A DNA stretch of 62,362 nucleotides from Sporosarcina luteola (GTDB lineage: Bacteria; Bacillota; Bacilli; Bacillales_A; Planococcaceae), in the NCBI RefSeq assembly GCF_007991495.1, contig NZ_BJYL01000036.1, positions 1 through 62,362 on the forward strand, in the 5' to 3' direction. Both the position numbers and the translations under genes were made by a program. The notes beneath the pieces are model-generated. The model saw only the letters and a program-made list of their open reading frames with translations, did no database searches and had not been told where the DNA came from. Below are positions 29,828 to 39,325 of the stretch, piece after piece; positions within the stretch are counted from its first letter, which is position 1, and each line of letters starts with the position of its first letter.

Positions 29828-30948
29828 TCAGCAGTCCCGCTTTGCAAAAGGAGCTCTTCTTGGCGTTTTTTTTCGAAATATTCTTCCGCTAACTTGTCGA
29901 TTTCAATTTTTAACTCTTCGACCATTGTTGCTTCCGGGACTTTCCGGACTGTTTTCCCTTTCATGAAGAGAAGTCCTTCACCACGAGCGCCTGCGATGCC
30001 GATATCGGCTTCTCTCGCTTCTCCCGGCCCATTTACAGCGCAACCAAGTACTGCTACTTTCAATGGTGCCTTAATTGTTGAGATGTACTCTTCAACTTCA
30101 TTGGCGATTGAGATCAAATCGATTTCGATACGGCCGCAAGTAGGGCAGGAGATAAGTGTAGCCGCATTGGATGAGAGTCCGAACACTTTCAATAATTCAC
30201 GGGCCACTTTCACTTCCTGGACAGGATCTGCGCTCAATGAAACACGAAGTGTATTCCCGATACCTGCAGAAAGCAATGTACCTAAGCCTGCAGCACTCTT
30301 GATGGATCCTGCAAATAACGTGCCGGATTCCGTAATTCCAAGATGTAAAGGATAATCAAAAGCAGCAGCTGCTTTCTTATAGGCTTCAACAGCAAGATTC
30401 ACATCTGAAGCTTTTAATGAAACGATAATATCGTGAAAATCTAAATCTTCCAGTATTTTAATATGATGCAAGGCACTTTCGACCATTCCATCTGCCGTTG
30501 GGTAGCCATACTTTTTCAAAATATGTTTTTCAAGAGAACCGGCATTGACACCGATCCGGATAGGAATGCCTTTTGCTTTCGCTGCTTTGACGACTTCTTC
30601 GACTTTTTCTTTACGGCCGATATTTCCGGGATTAATACGGATTTTATCAGCGCCTTGCTCAATCGCGATTAACGCAAGTTTATAGTCAAAATGGATGTCT
30701 ACTACGAGCGGAATATTGATACGAGCTTTAATGGCTCCGATCGAATAGGCTGCACGCTCATCGGGGCAAGCTACCCGGACGATTTGACAACCCGCTTCTT
30801 CTAATCGCAAAATTTCAGCGACGGTCGCTTCTACGTCATGTGTTTTTGTTGTTGCCATACTTTGGATGAACAGCTCGTCGCTACCGCCAATCGTTAAATT
30901 ACCGACACGTACGGGACGTGTTTTAGATCTGTGTATCATTTCACTCAT
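29824..30948 (-). CDS. ispG: 4-hydroxy-3-methylbut-2-en-1-yl diphosphate synthase
   Basis: 4Fe-4S enzyme of 374 residues, penultimate step of the MEP isoprenoid pathway. It has an N-terminal TIM barrel ([23 protein letters not shown]-like VVDIHF) and a C-terminal cluster domain with SCPTCGR and [10 protein letters not shown] supplying the cysteines. Start ATG follows GGAGAG on the minus strand. It is followed by yqfW with a 4-base overlap. Confidence 0.96.
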   Translation of the reverse strand: MSEMIHRSKTRPVRVGNLTIGGSDELFIQSMATTKTHDVEATVAEILRLEEAGCQIVRVACPDERAAYSIGAIKARINIPLVVDIHFDYKLALIAIEQGADKIRINPGNIGRKEKVEEVVKAAKAKGIPIRIGVNAGSLEKHILKKYGYPTADGMVESALHHIKILEDLDFHDIIVSLKASDVNLAVEAYKKAAAAFDYPLHLGITESGTLFAGSIKSAAGLGTLLSAGIGNTLRVSLSADPVQEVKVARELLKVFGLSSNAATLISCPTCGRIEIDLISIANEVEEYISTIKAPLKVAVLGCAVNGPGEAREADIGIAGARGEGLLFMKGKTVRKVPEATMVEELKIEIDKLAEEYFEKKRQEELLLQSGTAE

Positions 30949-31037
30949 GGATTTTTCTCTCCTTAAAAAACTCGTAACTAGTTTCTATTTTAGCAATCAA
31001 TCGGATGAAAAGACAAGGGACAGAGCTCATTTTATCC

Positions 31038-31364
31038 TTAATCGCAATTATTTTGAATAGATTTTGATAGCGGAAGCTGGATGGATAGACCACCTACGAG
31101 CTCTTGGTTTCGAAGATGGGGGTTGAGGGAATAAAAATTAGATAATCGCTCAACAAATGTCGACTCGGCATCAGGGTACATGGAAAACAGTGTTTCAATC
31201 GTATCCCCTTCAATTGTTGTCACTTGAATGACTTTCATAGTCGTTTCGGTGCAAGGGGTTTCATCCCCGAAAAAAGCGGCAAGAGGGATTGTCCCATCTA
31301 ACAAATCAACCCGGATAATATGGATAGCAAGAAAAAGAATGACAGCTATGAATAAAGTACGCAT
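31038..31364 (-). CDS. YqfZ-like LysM-type secreted/anchored protein
   Basis: A 108-residue protein with an N-terminal signal or anchor (MRTLFIAVILFLAIHII) and a C-terminal LysM-like module, seen in IEGDTIETLFSMYPD and LNPHLRNQELVGGLSIQLPL. Position beside ispG matches B. subtilis yqfZ. It probably binds peptidoglycan; a sporulation link is possible but not shown. The start follows AAGGGAGGG on the minus strand; the ORF is open seven codons further upstream. Confidence 0.72.
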   Translation of the reverse strand: MRTLFIAVILFLAIHIIRVDLLDGTIPLAAFFGDETPCTETTMKVIQVTTIEGDTIETLFSMYPDAESTFVERLSNFYSLNPHLRNQELVGGLSIQLPLSKSIQNNCD

Positions 31365-31409
31365 GAAAATCCCTCCCTTCGACACTATATGCGTGAGAAG
31401 GGAAAGTAT

Positions 31410-31913
31410 TCATTTGGCTGCTTTTGGATAATACTTGAGAGCGAAGGCCACATATCCGATATGCACAATGGACGTCACAACTGTACCGAAAGTTTCGAGG
31501 ATCGGGAAGAAATCAAGAATGATTGTTATCAATAATGGAACAGTAATCGCAATTGCGGTTGTCCTCCATAAAAAGCGGTATTCAACACGTCTTTTCATTA
31601 TATTGCCGATAATCATGCCGATGGCAGCAAAAATACTGATGCGGACAAATACGTAAAACGTCGAAATGACGAATTGGAAAATGAACGCCATCGGATAAAT
31701 AAGCCCGCCTATCGTCTTGCTGTAATCGGCCAATTCAGCTGAAGCCTCAAAAAGATCGGCATCGCCAAGTGAAAAACGGATGAATGAAATTGTAGTCATC
31801 ACCAATACGAATAAAAAAGCATAGCGGAAGACCCTTCCTATTGGAAGTAACCTGAATGCCGCAAGTTTTTTTGGCTCATGTATTGCTGCCAGGAACAGTT
31901 GTTGAAACTTCAC
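31410..31913 (-). CDS. DUF1189-family membrane protein
   Basis: A 167-residue protein with about five hydrophobic helices and a short cytosolic N-terminus (QQLFLAAIHEPKKLAAFR), which is characteristic of DUF1189 proteins such as YqgB of B. subtilis. GTG 31913 is placed by AAAGGAGG about 7 bases ahead; the upstream ATG lies beyond that site. Function unknown. It precedes yqfZ on the same strand by a short gap. Confidence 0.72.
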   Translation of the reverse strand: MKFQQLFLAAIHEPKKLAAFRLLPIGRVFRYAFLFVLVMTTISFIRFSLGDADLFEASAELADYSKTIGGLIYPMAFIFQFVISTFYVFVRISIFAAIGMIIGNIMKRRVEYRFLWRTTAIAITVPLLITIILDFFPILETFGTVVTSIVHIGYVAFALKYYPKAAK

Positions 31914-32040
31914 AGCAAGACCTCCTTTGTATAAACAGTCTATCATTTCCTGTCAGTGAAAGTATGGATTTGAATTTCGACAGAATCATGACTTTTTCAA
32001 ATGCTATTGTTAAGGGAATGTAAAGATTAGCCCACTTCTA

Positions 32041-32070
32041 TTTACAATTCCTTAATACTGCCAACATAAT
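32041..32070 (+). promoter_or_regulatory. Probable sigma-A promoter of the Na/Pi transporter
   Basis: TTTACA (32041-32046) and CATAAT (32065-32070), spacer 18 bp, 42 bases before the start codon. No PHO box was obvious. Confidence 0.5.
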
Positions 32071-32111
32071 AAGATTGAAAATACATAAGCATGATGGAGG
32101 TAGACTGAGTA

Positions 32112-33743
32112 ATGGAAGTCAATTGGCAGGAAATGCTCTTTCAATTTGTAGGGGGCTTAGGGATTTTCCTTTTCGCCATTAAATATATGGGGGATGGCCT
32201 TCAAAAGGCGGCAGGTGATCGGCTTCGGACGATATTGGACCGATTCACTACAAATCCTTTCATGGGAGTGCTCGTCGGTATCATTGTGACCGTGCTCATC
32301 CAATCCAGTTCCGGTACGACCGTAATTACTGTAGGATTGGTCAGTGCCGGGTTCATGACGCTACGTCAGGCGATCGGCGTCATCATGGGTGCCAATATCG
32401 GTACAACGATTACAGCTTTCATTATCGGACTGGACGTGGGGGCATATGCATTGCCAATCATGGCAGTAGGTGCTTTCCTCATCTTCTTCATGAGAAAAAA
32501 TTCTGTGAAAAACATCGGAGAAGTCATTTTCGGCTTCGGTGGCTTATTCCTTGGCCTTGAGCTGATGAGTGATGGGATGAAACCGCTTAGTACCCTTTCT
32601 GCTTTTTCCGATTTTACGGTAGTGATGGCTGATCACCCTTTATTAGGCGTAGTAGCGGGAACTGTATTTACTCTTATCGTTCAAAGCTCTAGTGCCACTG
32701 TAGGGATCTTACAAGGGCTATATGCGGAGAATCTCATCCCTTTGCAGGCTGCATTACCAGTCCTTTTCGGAGACAATATCGGCACAACAATTACAGCGAT
32801 TCTCGCTGCGATTGGAGCATCTGTAGCAGCAAGAAGAGCTGCAGCGACACATGTTTTGTTCAATATTGTTGGTACGATCGTGTTCATGATATTCCTTTAT
32901 CCATTCACTTTATATGTTGAATGGATTGCCGGTATTTTAAACTTGGAAAGTAAAATGCAGATTGCATTTGCCCACGGGACTTTTAACGTCTTAAATACTG
33001 TCATGCAATTCCCGCTTATTGGAGCATGGGCATTATTTGTGACTAAGATTATACCGGGCAAAGATGTGACCATTGAGTACAAACCGAAACACTTGGATCC
33101 GAACTTCATTAATCAATCTCCAGCCGTTGCAATCGGACAAGCAAAAGAGGAAATCATTCGGATGGGTGATTTCGCCGTCCAAGGATTGCAGGAGACGTAT
33201 GAATATTTGAAGACGAGCAATAAACGAAATGCTGAAACTGCTTACCAAATTGAAGATGCTATCAATAATCTTGATAGAAAGATCACGGATTATCTAGTAG
33301 ATATTTCAGCGGTGAATATTTCTCCGATCGAATCGGCGAGACATGTCATGTTGATGGATACGGTACGTGATATTGAACGGATTGGCGACCATTTTGAGAA
33401 CATTATCGAATTGATCGATTTCCGGGAAGTGAACCGTGTGAAGTTGACGGAAGACGCAATGGATGATTTAAGGGAAATGTTTACATTGACGATTGGCACA
33501 GTTGACAAGGCAATTCGCTCGCTCGACATGAATGATATTGAATTGGCGAAGACAGTCGCTGAACAAGAAGATTTGATCGATAAAATGGAACGTAAGTTTA
33601 GAAAAAACCATATTGTCCGTTTGAACGGTGGACAATGCTCTGCCCAGGCAGGTATCGTGTTTGTCGATATCGTCTCCAACTTGGAACGGATCGGTGACCA
33701 TGCAGTGAACATCGCTGAGGCGATTTTAGGGAAGAGAGTGTAA
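32112..33743 (+). CDS. Na/Pi cotransporter family protein with C-terminal PhoU domain
   Basis: A 543-residue membrane transporter. Two inverted repeats carry the family signature: QSSSGTTVITVGLVSAGF (about 57-75) and QSSSATVGILQG (about 194-206), each followed by a DNIGTT- or ANIGTT-type motif. About nine helices precede a cytosolic PhoU-like helical domain (about 340-543). It imports phosphate, or a related anion, with sodium. No pst operon is in the window, although B. subtilis has one near pbpA, so this may be a main phosphate route. Confidence 0.9.
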   Translation: MEVNWQEMLFQFVGGLGIFLFAIKYMGDGLQKAAGDRLRTILDRFTTNPFMGVLVGIIVTVLIQSSSGTTVITVGLVSAGFMTLRQAIGVIMGANIGTTITAFIIGLDVGAYALPIMAVGAFLIFFMRKNSVKNIGEVIFGFGGLFLGLELMSDGMKPLSTLSAFSDFTVVMADHPLLGVVAGTVFTLIVQSSSATVGILQGLYAENLIPLQAALPVLFGDNIGTTITAILAAIGASVAARRAAATHVLFNIVGTIVFMIFLYPFTLYVEWIAGILNLESKMQIAFAHGTFNVLNTVMQFPLIGAWALFVTKIIPGKDVTIEYKPKHLDPNFINQSPAVAIGQAKEEIIRMGDFAVQGLQETYEYLKTSNKRNAETAYQIEDAINNLDRKITDYLVDISAVNISPIESARHVMLMDTVRDIERIGDHFENIIELIDFREVNRVKLTEDAMDDLREMFTLTIGTVDKAIRSLDMNDIELAKTVAEQEDLIDKMERKFRKNHIVRLNGGQCSAQAGIVFVDIVSNLERIGDHAVNIAEAILGKRV

Positions 33744-33758
33744 AGGAGGCGGAAGGGC

Positions 33759-34244
33759 TTGGAAATCATTGGTTGGATAGTGGCCATCATGATGTTTATT
33801 GTTGCGTTTGTCGGATTGGTCTACCCAATCATCCCTTCCGTGCTTTTCATTGTGGCTGGCTTTTTACTGTATGGATGGATCGTCTCTTTCGAAGAGATGA
33901 ATTGGTTGTTTTGGATTATCCAAATCCTATTTGTCATTTTATTGTTTGGAGCTGACACGTTAGCGAATGTAGTCGGTGTAAAGCGATTTGGTGGTTCAAA
34001 GGCGGGCATGTGGGGAAGCACCATCGGCTTGCTGATCGGCCCTTTTGTAATCCCTGTGGCTGGAATTCTGCTAGGTCCATTTATTGGTGCTGTACTTGCA
34101 GAATTGCTGATTACGCGCTCGGACTTAAAACAATCCTTGAAGTCAGGTATCGGCTCCCTAGTAGGTTTCTTTACGTCAGTGGCTGCCAAAGGTGCAATAA
34201 TGCTGCTCATGATTGCTATTTTTGTCTTCTTTGTTGTCGTCTAG
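33759..34244 (+). CDS. DUF456-family membrane protein (YqgC-like)
   Basis: A 161-residue polytopic protein with about five helices and the glycine-rich [18 protein letters not shown] and [15 protein letters not shown] segments typical of DUF456. It lies directly upstream of sodA, as yqgC does in B. subtilis. TTG 33759 follows AAAGGAGGCGG. Its last codons lie inside the first copy of a tandem repeat, so the repeat supplies its stop codon. Function unknown. Confidence 0.82.
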   Translation: MEIIGWIVAIMMFIVAFVGLVYPIIPSVLFIVAGFLLYGWIVSFEEMNWLFWIIQILFVILLFGADTLANVVGVKRFGGSKAGMWGSTIGLLIGPFVIPVAGILLGPFIGAVLAELLITRSDLKQSLKSGIGSLVGFFTSVAAKGAIMLLMIAIFVFFVVV

Positions 34245-34480
34245 CTTCGGTCGCTAGCTGCTCGGGTCATAAGCCAGGCCTGCTGTACGGCAAAAAGCGC
34301 CGTTTCGCATGCCTGTCTTATGCCTGTCGCAGCTGGGCGAGCGCCCTCCGCTTTTGTTATCGTCTAGCTTCGGGCGGCAGCCTCTCGGGTCACTTCGGTC
34401 TTAAAGAAAAGGCAAAGAGCGCCTTTTTTTTAAGCCCTCCAGTGCCTGTCGAGGCTTAACGCCACTCTCCGCTTTTGTTG
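34237..34480 (+). repeat. Two tandem copies of a structured intergenic repeat
   Basis: Copies at 34237-34358 and 34360-34480 share the head TCGTCTAGCTTCGG, an internal CTCGGGTCA, GCCTGTCG, and the tail CTCCGCTTTTGTT. Each can fold into a long hairpin; in copy 1 CATAAGCCAGGC opposes GCCTGTCTTATG and AGCTGC opposes GCAGCT. The cores have diverged. It fills the gap between the DUF456 gene and sodA. Confidence 0.8.
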
Positions 34481-34570
34481 TGTAGTTCATATATATTGAT
34501 TGACCAATCCAATTTTGATAATGTTTATAGTGTAGGATAAATTATGAATCAATCGAGGAGGAATGGACAA

Positions 34571-35173
34571 ATGGCTTACAAATTACCAGAATTACCATAC
34601 GCATACGATGCGCTGGAGCCTCACATCGACAAAGAAACGATGAACATCCACCACACGAAACATCACAACACTTATGTGACGAACGTGAATAATGCATTGG
34701 AAGGGCATGACGATTTGGCTTCCAAATCTGTCGAAGAACTTATTTCCAATTTGGATGCTGTACCTGAAAACATTCGTACAGCTGTCCGCAATAACGGTGG
34801 CGGACATGCGAACCACACATTCTTCTGGAACACCCTATCACCAAACGGCGGAGGAAATCCAACTGGAGCGCTTGCTGAAGCGATTGATAAGAAATTCGGT
34901 AGCTTTGACGCATTCAAAGAGGAGTTTGCTAAAGCGGCTGCAACTCGTTTCGGTTCAGGCTGGGCTTGGCTCGTGTCAAACAACGGTGAGCTTGAAATCA
35001 TGTCGACTCCAAACCAAGATTCTCCTTTGATGGAAGGCAAAACTCCAATCTTAGGACTTGACGTTTGGGAACATGCGTACTACTTAAACTACCAAAACAG
35101 ACGTCCTGATTACGTTTCTGCATTCTGGAACGTAGTAAACTGGGAAGAAGTCTCAAAAAACTTTGGTAAATAA
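34571..35173 (+). CDS. sodA: Superoxide dismutase (Mn type)
   Basis: Cytosolic dismutase of 200 residues. Metal ligands are in HHTKHH (His27), [10 protein letters not shown] and DVWEHAYYL; the Gly-Gly-His-Asn pattern suits the Mn/Fe family, and manganese is expected in Bacillales. ATG 34571 follows GAGGAGGAATGG; the frame is open to 34544. It precedes pbpA, as in B. subtilis. Confidence 0.96.
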   Translation: MAYKLPELPYAYDALEPHIDKETMNIHHTKHHNTYVTNVNNALEGHDDLASKSVEELISNLDAVPENIRTAVRNNGGGHANHTFFWNTLSPNGGGNPTGALAEAIDKKFGSFDAFKEEFAKAAATRFGSGWAWLVSNNGELEIMSTPNQDSPLMEGKTPILGLDVWEHAYYLNYQNRRPDYVSAFWNVVNWEEVSKNFGK

Positions 35174-35190
35174 TTATTAAATATGCAACC

Positions 35191-35227
35191 AAGCATACAT
35201 CCTGTTCGTCAGGGTGTATGCTTTTTA
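35191..35227 (+). terminator. Intrinsic terminator after sodA
   Basis: AAGCATACATCCTG (35191-35204) pairs with CAGGGTGTATGCTT (35210-35223), then TTT. Confidence 0.88.
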
Positions 35228-35278
35228 AATTTAGAATGCTATAATTCAATTTGGACTAATAAAGTAAGGGGAATATAA

Positions 35279-37462
35279 ATGAAAAAGCCGATGCGTAAAG
35301 TGGACCAAGCAAAAATCCGTCAACGGAAACATATTGCCTTCAGGATGAACCTTCTTTTCTTTTCGATTTTCATCCTATTTTCAATGCTGATTTTCAGGCT
35401 TGGATACTTGCAGATCGTCAAAGGCGAAGATTATACGAGATTGTTGGAGCAGAAAGAGGAAATTGCAGTTAATACAAGCGTTCCGCGCGGTAGAATCTAT
35501 GATCGCACGGGAAAAATCCTAGTAGATAATAAACCGATGAATGCCATCACATATACGAAGGCAACATCTACAACGGCAATGGAAATGTACGATATCGCCG
35601 AAGAGCTTTCGAAATTGATTGAACAGGATACAAAAAGGGTGACAATTGGCGATAAGCGGGATTTTTGGATTTTGTTGAATCCTGACGAAGCAAAAGCAAA
35701 AGTCAGTGCCGAAGAGATAAGTGAAATAGGCGAAGATGGAACGAAATCAAAACAGGATATCCAGCGTGAAGTGAACAAGCTGACGCGGGAAAGAGTCACC
35801 GATGATGAATTGAATTCATTTTCCGACCATGAGCTTGAAGTGCTTGCAATCTATCGGGAAATGATGTCAGGATATGCCTATTCTCCGCAAATTATAAAAA
35901 GCGGAAATGTAACAGAAGAGGAATTTGCCGCGGTATCAGAACGGCTGAGCGATTTTGAAGGAGTCAACACGACGACTGATTGGGATCGCGTGAAGTTTTC
36001 CGATAGCACCATTCTCGGCACGATGACGAGTCCGATTGAAGGGCTTCCGCTCACACATCTGGATTATTATTTGGCAAGGGATTATTCACGTAATGACCGT
36101 ATCGGTCGAAGCTATTTTGAGCAATATTATGAGGAGCTTTTAAAAGGTCAGAAGACGATCGTGAAAAATGTGAAAGACCGCACAGGGCGTGTCATCGAGA
36201 CAAAAACGGTTCGGGAAGGTGAGCCGGGCAAAGATCTTGTTCTGTCGGTGGATAGTGAACTACAGGAATCATTAGAAAAACTTCTTTCCGATAAGCTGCT
36301 GGAGTTAAAGAAAAACTCTACATCTGGTTTATTGGACCGCGCATTTCTTGTCATGATGGATCCTAATAATGGTGAAGTGCTTTCCCTTATAGGGAAAAGA
36401 CTAGTGAAGGACGAGGACTCCGGTAGATGGGAAGTACGTGACTATGCTTATGGAACTTTCACATCGGCTTATGAAGTCGGATCCACAATAAAGCTTGCGA
36501 CTGTATTGGCAGGCTATAGTGAAGGGGTATTATCGGTCGGCGACGTAAAAATTGATGAGCCGATTTATATTGCAGGCTCTAATCCGAAGCGCTCTCTCTT
36601 CAACCAGAATGGGCGATATGCAATTAGTGACATCCAGGCACTCGGAAGGTCTTCCAACGTTTATATGTTCCGTATTGCAATGTCGCTCGGAAATGCGGTA
36701 TATAGACCGCATATGCCCCTTCCTATCGATGTGAAAGGATTTGACCGTCTGCGAAATGCATATGCCTCCTTCGGGCTAGGCGTGAAGACAGAAATCGATT
36801 TGCCTGGTGAATATTCAGGGCAAATTGGTAATGATGTAGATAAGGGTAAACTTTTGGACTTCGCGATAGGGCAGTATGATACGTATACGCCATTGCAGCT
36901 CGCACAATATGTGTCAACGGTCGCAAATGGCGGATACAGAGTCGCTCCGAAGATTCTGAAAGAAATCCGTGAGCCGTCCAGTGATGGTGAAACGCTAGGC
37001 GCTTTGCTGCAGGAGACGGAAGTGAAAGTATTGAACCGTATTAATAATACAGAAGCAGAAATTGAACAAGTGAAAAAAGGGATGAACTATGTATATTACG
37101 GGCCAAACGGAACAGCGCCTAATCTTTTCAATGGTGCCTCGTATACGGCAGCAGGTAAAACAGGAACTGCCCAATCGTCATATTATGGAGATGATCGGAG
37201 CAAGTATGGCATGGCATCCGTCAACTTGACACATGTTGGTTTTGCTCCAGCTGATGAGCCTGAAGTAGCCTATGCTCTCGTCATTCCTTATGCTTCTACT
37301 GATCGCGGCCATTATCCGAGCAGGGATGCGAACAAGCTAGTAAGGGAAGCACTTGATATTTATTTCGATTTGAAAGACAAGCGGGATAAAGTTAACCAAG
37401 TTGAGACGACGGATCATGAAATCGGTCGTAATAATGACACGAAAACCAATGAGGAAGAATAA
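35279..37462 (+). CDS. pbpA: Penicillin-binding protein 2 (class B transpeptidase)
   Basis: A 727-residue, membrane-anchored peptidoglycan transpeptidase. One N-terminal helix (NLLFFSIFILFSMLIFRLGY) precedes the dimerisation domain and a catalytic domain with active-site SxxK in VGSTIKLA, SxN in RSSNVYMF and KTG in AAGKTGTAQ. It supports cell elongation with RodA. The acidic C-terminal tail (DHEIGRNNDTKTNEEE) is extra. The place after sodA matches B. subtilis pbpA. The ATG follows AAGGGG. Confidence 0.93.
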   Translation: MKKPMRKVDQAKIRQRKHIAFRMNLLFFSIFILFSMLIFRLGYLQIVKGEDYTRLLEQKEEIAVNTSVPRGRIYDRTGKILVDNKPMNAITYTKATSTTAMEMYDIAEELSKLIEQDTKRVTIGDKRDFWILLNPDEAKAKVSAEEISEIGEDGTKSKQDIQREVNKLTRERVTDDELNSFSDHELEVLAIYREMMSGYAYSPQIIKSGNVTEEEFAAVSERLSDFEGVNTTTDWDRVKFSDSTILGTMTSPIEGLPLTHLDYYLARDYSRNDRIGRSYFEQYYEELLKGQKTIVKNVKDRTGRVIETKTVREGEPGKDLVLSVDSELQESLEKLLSDKLLELKKNSTSGLLDRAFLVMMDPNNGEVLSLIGKRLVKDEDSGRWEVRDYAYGTFTSAYEVGSTIKLATVLAGYSEGVLSVGDVKIDEPIYIAGSNPKRSLFNQNGRYAISDIQALGRSSNVYMFRIAMSLGNAVYRPHMPLPIDVKGFDRLRNAYASFGLGVKTEIDLPGEYSGQIGNDVDKGKLLDFAIGQYDTYTPLQLAQYVSTVANGGYRVAPKILKEIREPSSDGETLGALLQETEVKVLNRINNTEAEIEQVKKGMNYVYYGPNGTAPNLFNGASYTAAGKTGTAQSSYYGDDRSKYGMASVNLTHVGFAPADEPEVAYALVIPYASTDRGHYPSRDANKLVREALDIYFDLKDKRDKVNQVETTDHEIGRNNDTKTNEEE

Positions 37463-37467
37463 TAAAA

Positions 37468-37511
37468 AGCTGCCATACCGATTAAATCGATATAGGCAGC
37501 TTCCTTTTTTA
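37468..37511. terminator. Bidirectional terminator after pbpA
   Basis: AAGCTGCC (37468-37475) pairs with GGCAGCTT (37495-37502), with an inner CGAT pairing and flanking A/T runs, between convergent genes. Confidence 0.82.
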
Positions 37512-37516
37512 TGTTC

Positions 37517-38005
37517 TTATTTTGTGTTAGTAATAATACGAGCAATTTTCTGAATGTCCATCGTTGTATCAACTTCATGTTCACCGATTTGAATACGTCC
37601 GGCTAAGCCATTTTCCATTAAATAGGCTTCAAGGTCTTTTGCGTTTTCAATAATCCCAGCTTTTTCAAGTTTCTCGGCTACGCTCGTGGAATTAGACCCT
37701 GATTCGATTGATAGAATTATTTTGGTTATTGGCTCAGAAGTTTGTTGTTCTTTTTCAGATTTCTCATCATTCTCGTTTACATTGGAATCTGTTTTTTCTT
37801 TCGCTTCTGTTTCTCGGGAGGTCGATGTTGCCGTTTGAGCAATTGCCAATTCTTCTTTCACTTTATCTAACTCTGTTTGTAACTCGTCCAATTGCGTTTT
37901 GTAAGATTGTGAATCGGTGTTGGTGTCCGCAGAATCCGTGAAATACAAAATACCACCTGCCAGGATGCATCCAATCCCGACTCCTCTTAAAATATCTTTT
38001 ATCAT
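37517..38005 (-). CDS. Membrane-anchored protein with MltG/LysM-like C-terminus
   Basis: A 162-residue protein. An N-terminal hydrophobic anchor (GVGIGCILAGGILYF), an acidic coiled coil (about 30-90), and a C-terminal module (about 95-160: ILSIESGSNSTSVAEKLEKAG and the later IGEHEVDTTM) that resembles the small N-terminal LysM-like subdomain of endolytic transglycosylases such as MltG. The catalytic transglycosylase part is missing, so it is not an active MltG. Position suggests B. subtilis YqzC. It starts inside the next upstream gene with a 4-base overlap. Confidence 0.72.
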   Translation of the reverse strand: MIKDILRGVGIGCILAGGILYFTDSADTNTDSQSYKTQLDELQTELDKVKEELAIAQTATSTSRETEAKEKTDSNVNENDEKSEKEQQTSEPITKIILSIESGSNSTSVAEKLEKAGIIENAKDLEAYLMENGLAGRIQIGEHEVDTTMDIQKIARIITNTK

Positions 38006-38358
38006 AACGATACCCCGCGAGATTTCAAAACGGAAATGACTTCCTGGTCAGACAGTGACGAACGCTTAGCAATTTCTTGGATTGAATAACCTTGTGCTTG
38101 TAAGGAAAGAATTTGGTTAACGATGATTTCATGTACCGGCTTTGATTTTTTTTGTTGGCTGCCAACAAGTGGGCCAGTGCCAATCATCAATTCCTCTTCT
38201 ACAGTCTTTAATCTTTTTTTCAATTGGTTCGTTTCCTGATGCAGGCTGATCGAGATATTTTCTATCTCATCCTCGTGACTTCGTGAAGAATTGCCGAAAA
38301 AGAATGAAAGTACAATGAAAATGATGCCGATAATTAATAAAATTAATGGTATATCCAC
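38002..38358 (-). CDS. Membrane-anchored coiled-coil/HTH small protein (YqzD-like)
   Basis: A 118-residue protein with an N-terminal helix (IPLILLIIGIIFIVLSFFFG), a coiled coil (about 30-60), and a C-terminal helix-turn-helix-like segment (GYSIQEIAKRSSLSDQEVI). The combination of anchor and HTH-like module is unusual, and DNA binding is not established. It forms a two-gene unit with the MltG-like gene. B. subtilis yqzD is the likely counterpart by position and length. Confidence 0.7.
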   Translation of the reverse strand: MDIPLILLIIGIIFIVLSFFFGNSSRSHEDEIENISISLHQETNQLKKRLKTVEEELMIGTGPLVGSQQKKSKPVHEIIVNQILSLQAQGYSIQEIAKRSSLSDQEVISVLKSRGVSL

Positions 38359-38438
38359 TTGAATACGCCTCCGGGAATAGATTACTTTGTTCCCATAGTA
38401 TCATATGTATATTACGAATGTAATTTGAAACTTTCTTC

Positions 38439-38466
38439 TTTACATACACGTGTGATATGATACAAT
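38439..38466 (+). promoter_or_regulatory. Sigma-A promoter of rpmG
   Basis: TTTACA (38439-38444), 16-bp spacer, TACAAT (38461-38466). A dyad ATTACGAATGTAAT lies 25 bp upstream at 38411-38424. Confidence 0.6.
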
Positions 38467-38533
38467 TAAAAAGTCGTATAAATCATGCTCATATTTTTTA
38501 ATTTATATTGCCGAATGAGTGGGAGGGACAACA

Positions 38534-38683
38534 ATGCGCGTAAATATTACACTTGCTTGCACAGAATGTGGAGAGCGTAATTATATTACAAAGAAAAACA
38601 AGCGTAACAATCCGGAACGTCTTGAAATGAAAAAATATTGCTCACGTGAAAAGAAACAAACTTTGCACCGTGAAACGAAATAA
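38534..38683 (+). CDS. rpmG: 50S ribosomal protein L33
   Basis: A 49-residue large-subunit protein beginning [20 protein letters not shown] and ending TLHRETK, nearly identical in pattern to B. subtilis RpmGA. One CxxC pair (CTEC) is present, but the second pair is reduced to a single Cys in KYCSREKK, so a full four-Cys zinc ribbon is absent. Shine-Dalgarno GGGAGGGA at 38521-38528. It has its own promoter and terminator. Confidence 0.96.
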   Translation: MRVNITLACTECGERNYITKKNKRNNPERLEMKKYCSREKKQTLHRETK

Positions 38684-38692
38684 TTGCTCATG

Positions 38693-38724
38693 CCAAAACC
38701 TTCACGGGTTTTGGTTTTTTATTT
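38693..38724 (+). terminator. Intrinsic terminator after rpmG
   Basis: CCAAAACC (38693-38700) with GGTTTTGG (38707-38714), then TTTTTTATTT. Confidence 0.88.
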
Positions 38725-38743
38725 CAAGATTGGGGGAATACTG

Positions 38744-39325
38744 ATGAGTAAATTGTCGCTTCGAAATGAAACGTTAACGATGATGAAAAGTATGAAACGA
38801 GCTGATCATGCTAATCAATCAGCTGCAATTATGGAACAGCTAATTGCCTCAAAAGAATATACAACAGCACGAACAATCGGTATTACGATTTCGCGTTTTC
38901 CTGAAGTCGATACGCGTATGTTAATTGAGACCGCTTGGAAATCCGGCAAACAAATTGCCGTACCTAAGTGCATTCCTTCAACAAGAGAAATGGATTTCCG
39001 GATCATAACATCATTCGAAGATCTAGAAACAGTATATATGGATTTACTGGAACCTGCTATTGAGCGCACAGAAACAATCGAAAAAAAACAAATCGACCTT
39101 CAAGTCGTACCAGGCGTCGTTTTTTCTAAAGAAGGCTACAGAATTGGCTTTGGCGGCGGTTATTATGACAGGTATTTGACCGACTTTCCTGGTACTTGCA
39201 TTTCATTGGCTTTTGACATCCAGACAGGGAAGACGGTTCCGATTGAAGAACATGACATCCCAGTCGATATGATCATTACGGAAAATGAAGTCATACAATG
39301 CCGAAAAATACGTGATGAAAAATGA
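38744..39325 (+). CDS. 5-formyltetrahydrofolate cyclo-ligase
   Basis: ATP-dependent enzyme of 193 residues that converts 5-formyl-THF to 5,10-methenyl-THF in folate recycling. The C-terminal signature GYRIGFGGGYYDRYL is diagnostic, and the N-terminal basic residues bind ATP. The start at ATG 38744 follows GGGGGAA; the open frame upstream crosses the rpmG terminator. It overlaps the next gene by 4 bases. B. subtilis yqgN is the counterpart. It sits in the same neighbourhood as the folate-using glycine cleavage genes but in a separate unit. Confidence 0.93.
   Translation: MSKLSLRNETLTMMKSMKRADHANQSAAIMEQLIASKEYTTARTIGITISRFPEVDTRMLIETAWKSGKQIAVPKCIPSTREMDFRIITSFEDLETVYMDLLEPAIERTETIEKKQIDLQVVPGVVFSKEGYRIGFGGGYYDRYLTDFPGTCISLAFDIQTGKTVPIEEHDIPVDMIITENEVIQCRKIRDEK

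Noticed and set aside
38411..38424. Dyad ATTACGAATGTAAT upstream of rpmG as a Zur box
   Set aside because: Half-sites are in the wrong order relative to TCGTAATNATTACGA, and this L33 is the RpmGA type rather than a zinc-starvation paralogue.
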